Part shown: piece after piece, positions 43,319 through 50,818 of the stretch
Numbering within the stretch: position 1 is the stretch's first letter
How the letters are laid out: every line of letters starts with the position of its first letter
Assembly (NCBI GenBank): GCA_040755295.1
Contig: JBFMBK010000001.1
Span: forward strand, 372,001-436,000
Reading direction: 5' to 3'
DNA: 64,000 nucleotides
From: Bacillota bacterium
GTDB taxonomy: Bacteria > Bacillota > Desulfotomaculia > Desulfotomaculales > Ammonificaceae
Program-made: the position numbers and the translations under genes
The notes under the pieces: model-generated
Seen by the model: only the letters and a program-made list of their open reading frames with translations
Told to the model about the DNA's origin: nothing
Database searches by the model: none

Positions 43319-44215
43319 ATGCAGACGCAGGAAGAGTGTTACGGTTGTTTGGACAGGTTGATAACGACCACCGTAAGGCTTGCTTCCGCTGATTCCGGCG
43401 ACCGGGAAAAATCCTTGGCCGCCGCGCGGGCGGTGCTTCGCGAAGGATTTTCCCGAAATAATATACCGACACAGATTGCGGCGGCTGCCCAGAGGGTTAT
43501 CAGGGAGATTTGCGGCGACAGCGATCCGTTCAAAGAGGTAAAGAAACGCGAACAGACGCTCGCCTCTGAAGCGGTGATTGAGGCAAAAAGACGCCTGGGT
43601 GACGATTGGGAAGGTCTCTTCCGTCTGGCGGCGCTGGGTAACACGGTTGATTTCTTTCGTGACCTGGAATCGGTGGCGGAGCAGATGAAAAACCCGGTGG
43701 ACTTTACCGTTAATCAGATTCCGGCTTTTCTTGAACGGTTGAAAAAGGCCAAACTTCTACTGTTTTTAGCTGATAACGCCGCGGAGTGTTATTTCGACCT
43801 GCCTCTTTTCCGCAAGCTTTTCACAGAGGTTGACGAGGCGGTATACGTGGTGAAGGAGCGGCCTGTCCAGAACGACCTCACGATTTTGGACCTTACGGAA
43901 TCCGGGCTCAAGGACCAGTTTAAACGCGTGGAAACAACCGGAACGGATTCTCCCGGAATTGATCTTGAGTCTGCATCGTCGTTGTTCAGGGAGCTTTACG
44001 ACCGGGCTGACTTAATCGTCGCCAAAGGCATGGGTTACTATGAGACCTTTTCCGAAACGGGTGACAACAGGGTGTTTTATCTGCTAAAGGCCAAGTGTGA
44101 TCCCGTAGCTTTGTCCATCGGCGTTCCGAAGGAAAGCTTTGTTTCGGCCTTTAACTCTAATCATGGGGGAGCGGCCCATGCAGACGTGGCGGCACAACGA
44201 AAGATGAAAATATGA
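43319..44215 (+). CDS. DUF89/ARMT1-like damage-control phosphatase family protein
   Basis: 298 residues, ATG 43319 right after the -10 box region (short leader). DUF89 pattern: N-terminal Cys pair (ECYGCLDRLI), FSRNNIPTQIAAAAQRVIRE, DPFKEVKKREQTLA, AALGNTVDFF, metal-site LFLADNAAECYFDL (about 142-155; Asp-Asn), VKERPVQNDLT, and LIVAKGMGYYETFSE with KAKCDPVA near the end. DUF89 proteins are metal-dependent phosphatases acting on sugar-phosphate or similar damaged metabolites; archaeal-type short members like this have unknown substrate. The last ~25 residues (after KAKCDPVALSIGV) look unconserved and may run into repeat A sequence. Confidence 0.82.
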   Translation: MQTQEECYGCLDRLITTTVRLASADSGDREKSLAAARAVLREGFSRNNIPTQIAAAAQRVIREICGDSDPFKEVKKREQTLASEAVIEAKRRLGDDWEGLFRLAALGNTVDFFRDLESVAEQMKNPVDFTVNQIPAFLERLKKAKLLLFLADNAAECYFDLPLFRKLFTEVDEAVYVVKERPVQNDLTILDLTESGLKDQFKRVETTGTDSPGIDLESASSLFRELYDRADLIVAKGMGYYETFSETGDNRVFYLLKAKCDPVALSIGVPKESFVSAFNSNHGGAAHADVAAQRKMKI

Positions 44216-44456
44216 CCCGTAAGCTTGGAATTTATAAGAAGTAACTGAACAAAGGCGGAGCGCGGGGAGAAGCAAGTAGAACGCGAAAGCCTGGTAGGGA
44301 CGTGCCGGAGCCCAGCACTGAGCCTCCAAGTAAGCTCATCTGTACTTTTAAAGGTGGAGCTGAGTGCTGGGTGAGGACTCGGCCCTGACAGGCTGACGAA
44401 GCTATACGCAGCTTATCACCGCGCCTGCTGAAAGAAGTACTATTTCCAGAGGAGAG
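44212..44456 (+). repeat. Interspersed repeat family A, copy 6, with nested cargo (leader of sufC)
   Basis: TGACCCGTAAGCTTGGAATT, AGTAACTGAACAAAGGCGGA, GCGCGGGGAGAAGCAAGTAG, CGTGCCGGAG, then cargo CCCAGCACTGAGCCTCC (44311) ... GGAGCTGAGTGCTGGG (44356-44371). It resumes with TGAGGACTCGGCCCTGACAG, AAGCTATACGCAGCTTATCA and CCGCGCC, and ends CCAGAGGAGAG, the sufC Shine-Dalgarno. The cargo sits inside the CCGG/CCGG hairpin. Confidence 0.85.
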
Positions 44457-44463
44457 AAGCTGC

Positions 44464-45219
44464 ATGCTTGAACTCAAAAACCTCAGCGTGGCGATCGGTA
44501 ATCGAACGGTGCTCGAAGACATCAACCTGCAGATTAATTCGGGAGAGACACATGTTCTCTTCGGGCCGAACGGTTCCGGAAAGTCCACCCTTCTGGGGAC
44601 GATAATGGGCTTCCCCCGGTTTCGGATCGTAGCCGGTCGGATTATCTTAAACGATGAGGACATCACCGGGCTGCCCGTCAACGAGAGAGCTGTACGGGGG
44701 ATCGGGATCGCGTTTCAGCGACCGCCGACGATTCGCGGGGTATTGTTGCGCGACATCGTTGAGATAGCGTCGCGGGACGGGCAGGAAACCGATGCCCTTG
44801 CCAGGGGGCTGGATTTGACGGATTTCCTGGATCGTGAGGTTAATCATGGTTTTTCCGGCGGCGAACTGAAGCGTTCCGAGCTCATCCAGCTGCTTGCCCA
44901 GAAGCCGGACCTTGTGCTGCTGGACGAGCCGGAGTCGGGGGTGGATCTCGAAAACATGGCGCTTATCGGAAAGGCCATCAACCACCTTCTGGAAAAGGGG
45001 GTTGAACGGTGGAACGGGCGGCCGATCAGGGAAATCCGGCGGGACCGTAGAAAATCCGGCCTTATTATCACGCATACCGGCTATATCCTCAATTATCTTG
45101 AAGCCGACGTCGGGCATGTTCTGTACAAGGGAAGGCTGTCTTGCAGCGGAAATCCCCGGGAGCTCTTCGGCTGTATCAAGCGCGTGGGGTACGGCGAGTG
45201 CATACGCTGCACATTATGA
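44464..45219 (+). CDS. sufC: Fe-S assembly ATPase SufC (minimal SMS system)
   Basis: 251 residues, ATG 44464 after GAGGAGAG. ABC ATPase: Walker A FGPNGSGKSTLLGTI (about 35-49), Q-loop IAFQRPPTI, signature HGFSGGELKRSELIQLL, Walker B LVLLDEPESGVDLENM (about 152-167), H-loop LIITHTGYILNYLE. The SGGEXKR signature is that of SufC. The last 30 residues carry Cys (GYGECIRC). Together with SufB downstream, and no SufD, SufS or SufU, it forms the two-gene SMS type found in anaerobes and archaea. Supplies Fe-S clusters; its own leader is a repeat A element. Confidence 0.92.
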   Translation: MLELKNLSVAIGNRTVLEDINLQINSGETHVLFGPNGSGKSTLLGTIMGFPRFRIVAGRIILNDEDITGLPVNERAVRGIGIAFQRPPTIRGVLLRDIVEIASRDGQETDALARGLDLTDFLDREVNHGFSGGELKRSELIQLLAQKPDLVLLDEPESGVDLENMALIGKAINHLLEKGVERWNGRPIREIRRDRRKSGLIITHTGYILNYLEADVGHVLYKGRLSCSGNPRELFGCIKRVGYGECIRCTL

Positions 45220-45328
45220 GGAACTCAGAAGACGCCGGGGGAAATGGTTCCGCCATACGTTGCTCCAATGAGGGTCGGCGGACTCCCCGATAAGGCGGTT
45301 TTGATAAACGGGAGGGTTAATAGATAGG

Positions 45329-46471
45329 ATGCCCAAAGACATAAAGGATGATTTTATTCTCGAAGCCGAACCGCACGCTTACGTGGAGGACCTTAAGGCG
45401 CTCCCGGACGTGGAGAAAGAGCGCCTGCTGCACACCGGCGTAGACGTAAAGGGAACGAACAGGATAGGCACGTTCATGCAGCTGGACCATTCCGTCGTTC
45501 ACTGCCGGAGTTCCCAGGATGGCGTCGAGCTGCTGAACATCAAAGAAGCCTTAGAAAAATACAACTGGGCGAGGGAGTATCTGGGCCGGTTGTTGCCCGA
45601 GGATGGACCAGGCGGCGCAGAGCCGTCGAACGGCTATTTCATTCGCGTCCTGCCCGGCGTCAAGGCGAAGTTCCCAATTCAGGCAAGCCTATATATCGGG
45701 CACGAAGGGCTTGCCCAGGAGGTACGCAACCTGGTGATTATCGAGGAGGGAGCGTCTCTCGATGTCATCACCGGTTGCGCGACCGGTGCGCATGTCCAGA
45801 GGGGACTGCATATCGGGATTACCGAGGCTTACGTAAAAAAGGACGCGCAACTTAGTTTCACAATGATTCACAACTGGGGCGAAGAAGTGGTGGTAAGGCC
45901 GCGCGGCGCTACCCAGGTGGACAGCGGGGGCGTATTTCTGTCGAATTTTATCTGCCTCAGCGGGGTTAAAAGCCTGGTGATGAATCCCTTTACCCGCCTC
46001 ATCGGGGAAGCGGCGATGGCCCGCTACAACACCATCCTCATAGCGCCGCCGGGGACAACGATGGACGTCGGTTCGCGGGTTTATTTGAGTGCCCCGGGAA
46101 CGAAAGCGGAGCTTATCGCCAGGACGATTACCACCGGGGGAGAAATTATCAACCGGGGCCACATCGCCGGAGAGGTTCCGGGAGCCCGCGGCCACCTCGA
46201 ATGCCGGGGATTGATGCTTTCCGAGCGCGGCAGGATTTGGGCCATACCAGAGCTTGACGCGTTGGTGGCGAACGTGGAGCTCTCGCATGAAGCGGCGGTG
46301 GGCAAGGTTGCGGAGGAAGAGATAGAGTATCTGATGGCGCGCGGGCTTAACGAGGAAGAGGCCACTTCGACAATCGTCCGCGGTTTTCTCAACGTCAGGA
46401 TCGAGGGACTGCCGGCGGCTTTACAGGAAGAAATAGACAGGGCGATTGCCGCATCGCGACTCGGCGCCTGA
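45329..46471 (+). CDS. sufB: SufB/SufD-family Fe-S scaffold protein
   Basis: 380 residues, ATG 45329 with GGGAGGG twelve bases upstream. SufBD core beta-helix: FPIQASLYIGHEGLAQEVRN, VIIEEGASLDVITGCATGAH (cluster-site Cys), AQLSFTMIHNWGEE, and near the end AIPELDALVANVELSHEAAVGK with the His/Glu pair that contacts SufC/cluster. Shorter than E. coli SufB (about 495), as usual for the minimal SmsCB system. It follows sufC by 109 bases. The next four genes encode c-type cytochromes. Confidence 0.92.
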   Translation: MPKDIKDDFILEAEPHAYVEDLKALPDVEKERLLHTGVDVKGTNRIGTFMQLDHSVVHCRSSQDGVELLNIKEALEKYNWAREYLGRLLPEDGPGGAEPSNGYFIRVLPGVKAKFPIQASLYIGHEGLAQEVRNLVIIEEGASLDVITGCATGAHVQRGLHIGITEAYVKKDAQLSFTMIHNWGEEVVVRPRGATQVDSGGVFLSNFICLSGVKSLVMNPFTRLIGEAAMARYNTILIAPPGTTMDVGSRVYLSAPGTKAELIARTITTGGEIINRGHIAGEVPGARGHLECRGLMLSERGRIWAIPELDALVANVELSHEAAVGKVAEEEIEYLMARGLNEEEATSTIVRGFLNVRIEGLPAALQEEIDRAIAASRLGA

Positions 46472-46707
46472 TAAACGGTGCTAATGCCATCACATGGTCC
46501 TTTGCATTTACGAATTGACTATCTTAAACCAGAACTGATTTGATTCAAATAATAAGGCGAAAGGGCTTAAAGCGGCGTTTTTCAGTGTATATTTAAGTAA
46601 AAGTAGAAGTTGTGAGGCAATGAAATGAGAGATCGGACGCGAATTAGTTGGTCAGGGTTAAAAACTTAATTAATAGACGGTGCCTTAATACAAAGAGGGC
46701 GATAGAC

Positions 46708-47799
46708 GTGGAGCGAAAACATACAATTTTTTACGTGATAGGCACAACGGTTTTGGCTCTTTTTCTTTTAAGCGCCGCCTGTGCCTTTGATACCCCCAGA
46801 AGGGTAGAGATAAAGACAGATAAAAAATACTACCTTATGGACCCGTATTATTGGGTTTACGAAGCCGCAAACTTCAGGTGGTGGATGCCTCCCTGGGATA
46901 ATCCGCATTGGTGGCCGCAGGGAGGTTACACACGAACCGTGAATTTTGCGGTCTACCTTTACCAACTGAATGGAGATCCGGCCGAGGTATCGGGCGTCGT
47001 CTACGAGGTGGTTTACGGCCGCGGATTCGAAATGACTACAGGGACCGCGACGTACGGCGAGTCGGGGGTGTACACAGGTGCATTTATGCTCAGCGAAAGC
47101 AACCTCGGCGGGCAGTCTTTCAGCGGCAAGCAGCCGAAGGAGTTGACGATCAGGGCGAAGGTTGACGGGCAGATTGTTGGGGTGCAAAAGATCCATGTGG
47201 GCCGCTGGGGCTGTGACCGGTGCCATATAGAAAACAACCTGGCTAGATCGATCTATACCTGGTGTACACCCACAGGAGGAGCACTCGGCCCGCATTACTG
47301 GGGGAACATACTCGGCCGGAACGATCCTTCCGGCGGCACAGACCCGGAATCGGCCGAAGGTTTTGACCTGAGCTATCTTACCGATCCCGAAAAAACACAC
47401 ACCCCTCATGACTTTCTTACTGGGGTTAACGGACACGAATACACAACTACAAGATGGGCTGGCAGCGCCGCCTGCTCGCCTTGCCATCAGGGTTCGGGAC
47501 GTTTGCGCTATCCCTGGTACGGACCGAATCAGACCCCGTCTTTGACGGTAAAGTGTACTTTCTGTCACGGCATGGAGGGCGGCTATTTACCGTCGGGCCT
47601 GATGAACTGGCCGGGCGACTACACAGAGAACTGGTCCATAGGCTCCAAATGGGTCGACAACGCCGGTTTTTCCGCCCTGCACGGCGACTGTACCAGCGTG
47701 AGCTGCCACGGGGACATCAACGACGCCGCGGAAAGGGAGATCGACCGTTACAAGCCGGAGAACTGTGGGATGGCCGGGTGTCACGATGTTATTCCTTAG
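46708..47799 (+). CDS. Secreted pentaheme c-type cytochrome, paralogue 1
   Basis: 363 residues from GTG 46708 (GAGGG eight bases upstream); a TTG at 46648 is an alternative. Signal peptide IFYVIGTTVLALFLLSAACA. Mature N-domain (about 28-185) begins VEIKTDKKYYLMDPYYWVYE, like the first strand of macroglobulin/Ig-type folds, and has a Trp-rich patch (FRWWMPPWDNPHWWPQGGY). C-domain (about 185-363) has five heme sites: CDRCH, CSPCH, CTFCH, then two CX4CH sites CTSVSCH and CGMAGCH. No C-terminal anchor. Likely periplasmic/cell-surface electron carrier. First of four tandem paralogues, and most like paralogue 2, including its leader (46545-46610 resembles 48100-48170). The 46472-46707 gap has no other gene. 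Confidence 0.9.
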   Translation: MERKHTIFYVIGTTVLALFLLSAACAFDTPRRVEIKTDKKYYLMDPYYWVYEAANFRWWMPPWDNPHWWPQGGYTRTVNFAVYLYQLNGDPAEVSGVVYEVVYGRGFEMTTGTATYGESGVYTGAFMLSESNLGGQSFSGKQPKELTIRAKVDGQIVGVQKIHVGRWGCDRCHIENNLARSIYTWCTPTGGALGPHYWGNILGRNDPSGGTDPESAEGFDLSYLTDPEKTHTPHDFLTGVNGHEYTTTRWAGSAACSPCHQGSGRLRYPWYGPNQTPSLTVKCTFCHGMEGGYLPSGLMNWPGDYTENWSIGSKWVDNAGFSALHGDCTSVSCHGDINDAAEREIDRYKPENCGMAGCHDVIP

Positions 47800-47886
47800 T
47801 ATCGGGCCGTTGCGTTTTTGGTTATACGTCAGCGGAGAATTGTAATGCCGTAACAACAGTTTAAACAGCACGGCAAGTTCTATTAA

Positions 47887-47925
47887 GAAACCTCCAAGAA
47901 ACGTCTCGGGGGTTCTTTTTATCTT
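47887..47925 (+). terminator. Terminator between cytochromes 1 and 2
   Basis: AACCTCC (47889-47895) pairs with GGGGGTT (47908-47914) and is followed by CTTTTTATCTT. The remaining gap to 48294 carries the duplicated leader of paralogue 2 and no other gene. Confidence 0.7.
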
Positions 47926-48294
47926 ATAGGGGGCATCACGGTCGTCATTATAAGACATGACTTTGCGGGAAAAACAGATATTAGGATTGCGACTTAGTAT
48001 CCCGGCATCAGACATGATTCGCTAATATTAACGGATTAACCACATAATGCCAATCGATTCACAATTATGTGCGTCGTATACTGTCAGGATTTAAAACAAT
48101 TTGATTTATGAAAAAATGCCTGAGAGGGTTTGAAACGGCGGTTTTGCGATGTATCATTCTATTAGAAGAAGAAAGATAAACTCAAAAGTGGGAGGTAAAC
48201 TTAGCGGGGTTAGTTACGAAATAAATAGTAGAAGTTAGAATTCTATGGCAAAAGGATAACCGGGCCGGTACCCTTGCGAAGGGGGGCGGTGGAT

Positions 48295-49320
48295 GTGAAA
48301 CACAAACAACAGACTCTTTGCCTTATTGCCGCAATGGTTTTCGTATTGTTTGTGCTGCATGCCGCCTGCGCCTTCGATACCCCCAGGAGGGTCGAGATAA
48401 AGACCGACAAAAAGTATTACCTGATGGACCCGTACTATTGGGTTTACCAAGCCGCCAACTTCAGGTGGTGGTTTCCCCCCTGGGATAACCCGCATTGGTG
48501 GCCGCAGGGAGGGTACACCCGCACGGTAAATTTTGACGTATATCTGTACAAGCTAAACGGGGCGCCGGCGGAGGTTTCGGAAGTTGTCTACGAAGTAGTA
48601 TACGGGCGCGGATTCGAAATGACTACGGGAACCGCAACGTACAGCGGGCCGGGGATGTACACGGGTGCCTTTATCCTCAGCGAAAGCAACCTCGGAGGGC
48701 AGTCTTTCAGCGGCAAGCAGCCGAAGGAGTTGACGATCAGGGCGAAGGTTGAGGGGACGGTGGTCAAGACGCAGAAGATTCATGTCGGCCGCTGGGGCTG
48801 TGACCGCTGCCATATCGTCCAAGGGCTGGCGTGGCAGGTTTACCCGGGGTGTGCGCCCCCCGGGGGGCCGTACGGGCCGCACTACTGGGGGAACGTTCTC
48901 GGGCGGAACGGAACCCCTGAAGGTTTTGACCTGAGCTACCTCCAGGACGTGGACGGCGCGGTGTATACCGCCCCCGAGAATACACACACGCCGAAAGATT
49001 ATATAACCAATCATTCGGTGACGTTACAGAAACAATGCTGGAACCCGGCCTGCGCCCCTTGTCACAACGGTAAGACCACCGCGAATTACATGCGCGGTAA
49101 AACCGAGGGTGTGGGATGCACGTTCTGTCACGGCTTGGATGGCGGCTATATCACCTTAAACGGGCTGAGCTGGGCCAATAACGCTGGTTTTTCCGCCCTG
49201 CACGGCCACTGTGCCAACGTTAGTTGCCACGGTAGTATCAACGACGCCGCGGAAAGGGAAATCGACCGTTACAAGCCGGATAACTGCCGGATGGCGGGAT
49301 GTCATAACGATATTGCTTAG
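48295..49320 (+). CDS. Secreted pentaheme c-type cytochrome, paralogue 2
   Basis: 341 residues from GTG 48295, positioned like the start of paralogue 1, with GGGGGGCGGTGG upstream; TTG 48274 would add seven residues. Signal peptide LIAAMVFVLFVLHAACAFDT. N-domain nearly the same as in paralogue 1 (VEIKTDKKYYLMDPYYWVYQ, FRWWFPPWDNPHWWPQGGY, LSESNLGGQSFSGKQPKELT). Five heme sites: CDRCH, CAPCH, CTFCH, CANVSCH (CX4CH), CRMAGCH (CX4CH). Shorter loop between hemes 2 and 3 than in paralogue 1. Conserved His in GPHYWGN and ALHGHC may serve as distal ligands. Very recent duplicate of paralogue 1, judged by long identical stretches in both DNA and protein. Confidence 0.9.
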   Translation: MKHKQQTLCLIAAMVFVLFVLHAACAFDTPRRVEIKTDKKYYLMDPYYWVYQAANFRWWFPPWDNPHWWPQGGYTRTVNFDVYLYKLNGAPAEVSEVVYEVVYGRGFEMTTGTATYSGPGMYTGAFILSESNLGGQSFSGKQPKELTIRAKVEGTVVKTQKIHVGRWGCDRCHIVQGLAWQVYPGCAPPGGPYGPHYWGNVLGRNGTPEGFDLSYLQDVDGAVYTAPENTHTPKDYITNHSVTLQKQCWNPACAPCHNGKTTANYMRGKTEGVGCTFCHGLDGGYITLNGLSWANNAGFSALHGHCANVSCHGSINDAAEREIDRYKPDNCRMAGCHNDIA

Positions 49321-49436
49321 TAATTAAGGCCGCGTTGCGGCGCTGATTGTATAGGAGTCATTAATTGTATAGGAAAGACAATTGATTTGGGCCGCAGGAT
49401 GCAATTCTTATACGCTCCGGAAGCGTTTGATTCCGG

Positions 49437-49488
49437 GGGCAAATGCAGTAAACCTCCAGGGCGCCAGATTGGAGGTTTACTCTTGCCC
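49437..49488 (+). terminator. Long hairpin upstream of cytochrome 3
   Basis: GGGCAA (49437-49442) + GTAAACCTCC (49448-49457), 13-base loop, GGAGGTTTAC (49471-49480) + TTGCCC (49483-49488). No T tract, so it may be a terminator for paralogue 2, an attenuator or a leader structure. Nothing else is seen in 49321-49496. Confidence 0.5.
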
Positions 49489-49496
49489 GAAGGGGT

Positions 49497-50717
49497 TTGT
49501 GGACGGCCCGAAGCAGAACGGAAAGGAGGTGGTGGGTTAGAAGGCAGGGACAGCCGGTTTCAGTCGGAGGGGGGAATGTAGAGATAACGAAGAGGATTCT
49601 GGTCGGCGTATTTATTTGTACGCTGATTGTCTGTTCATTGACAATTTATATGGCGCTGAGTTACGGAGAAGGGCAGGACCCGGGTGACCCGGAGCAGTCC
49701 GGGCAGGGCAGCCTGCGTATCCCGATGAGGGTGGAGATTAAGACCGACAAGAAATACTATCTGATGGACCCCTACTGGTGGGTTTACAGCGCGTCGAAGG
49801 ACGATTTGCCGGGCCCCGGGGGGAATCCGCACTTGTGGCCGGAAGAGGGTTACAATCGCACTGTTAATTTTACTGTTTATATTAATGATTTGGGCGGAAA
49901 TTCGGCACAGGTCCAGGAAGTGGTTTGCCGGGTGGTTTATAACGGCGGCCGCCTGCTGAAGGAGGGTTCCGTCACGGCCGCGGAACCGGGGGTATTTTCT
50001 GGTTCTTTCGACCTTTGGGAAACCGATTTCGGCGGGCCGGCTTTTACCGGATGGGAACCAAAGGAACTCACGATCCAGGCGCTGGCCGACGGCCGGGTGG
50101 TCAAGCGGCAGAATATCCACGTCGGCCGGTGGGGCTGCGACCGCTGCCATCTGGAGTCGGGTAAGGCCAGGCAGATCTATCCTTGGGTTAGTCCCACGGG
50201 CGGTTATTGGGGTCCGCACGGCTGGCACGGTGTTCTCGGCGGGGCCGGAAGTGTGGGAACGATGTTTGACATTACCAACCTTACTAACGCGGAGAAAACG
50301 CATGCGCCCAACGACATTTTAACGGGAACATACGGGCACGAGTACACGGTTCAGAAACAATGCGGCAACTCCGCCTGCTCGCCATGCCATCAGGGATCGG
50401 GCAGGCTGCGTTATCCCTGGACCAACCCCCCCTACTACACACACCCCGGCGAGAAGGTCGATTGCACTTTTTGCCACGGAATTGAGGGCGGATATCTGCC
50501 GTCCGGCGTGCTGGATTGGTCCAGCGTGATGAGGCCGGGGTATTTCGATAACTGGGCCGAGGGTTCCAAATGGAAGGATAACGCGGGATTTTCCGCCATC
50601 CACGGACACTGCGATAACGTCCACTGCCACGGGCGGGTCAACGATTCCGCCGAAGGGGACATCGACACAGCGAAACCGGGTTGTCGCGACGCAGGGTGCC
50701 ACGACAACATCCCTTAA
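49497..50717 (+). CDS. Secreted pentaheme c-type cytochrome, paralogue 3 (start codon abnormal)
   Basis: Read from TTG 49497 it has 406 residues, but by alignment with paralogues 1 and 2 the real beginning is near 49578. There a GTA codon sits where they have GTG, seven or so bases after a very strong GGAGGGGGG (49566-49574); the ATG at 49576 is out of frame and hits TAG at once. From GTA the product is 379 residues: VEITKRILVGVFICTLIVCS (signal), an extra acidic linker (GQDPGDPEQSGQG), then VEIKTDKKYYLMDPYWWVYS. Heme sites: CDRCH, CSPCH, CTFCH, CDNVHCH and CRDAGCH (last two CX4CH). The Trp patch is reduced (GNPHLWPEEGY). Either an unusual start or an impaired gene. Confidence 0.85.
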   Translation: MWTARSRTERRWWVRRQGQPVSVGGGNVEITKRILVGVFICTLIVCSLTIYMALSYGEGQDPGDPEQSGQGSLRIPMRVEIKTDKKYYLMDPYWWVYSASKDDLPGPGGNPHLWPEEGYNRTVNFTVYINDLGGNSAQVQEVVCRVVYNGGRLLKEGSVTAAEPGVFSGSFDLWETDFGGPAFTGWEPKELTIQALADGRVVKRQNIHVGRWGCDRCHLESGKARQIYPWVSPTGGYWGPHGWHGVLGGAGSVGTMFDITNLTNAEKTHAPNDILTGTYGHEYTVQKQCGNSACSPCHQGSGRLRYPWTNPPYYTHPGEKVDCTFCHGIEGGYLPSGVLDWSSVMRPGYFDNWAEGSKWKDNAGFSAIHGHCDNVHCHGRVNDSAEGDIDTAKPGCRDAGCHDNIP

Positions 50718-50718
50718 G

Positions 50719-50741
50719 TTCGGCCGCAACTGCGGCCGGAA
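50719..50741 (+). terminator. Hairpin after cytochrome 3
   Basis: CGGCCGCA (50721-50728), loop AC, TGCGGCCG (50731-50738), flanked by TT/GA. No T run; possible 3'-end stabiliser. Confidence 0.5.
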
Positions 50742-50818
50742 TACCAAGAGACAAGCTTTCGTGTGTTTTTAAATAATAAGGAGGGAGGGCTTGTATAATA
50801 AAGAAAAAATACAAGATC

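Noticed and set aside
49430-49575. Possible c-di-GMP (GEMM) riboswitch before cytochrome 3
   Set aside because: GGGCAAA occurs, but the conserved GGGACGCAAAGCC and CCGGGTxACC-type parts are missing; the segment is better explained as one long hairpin.
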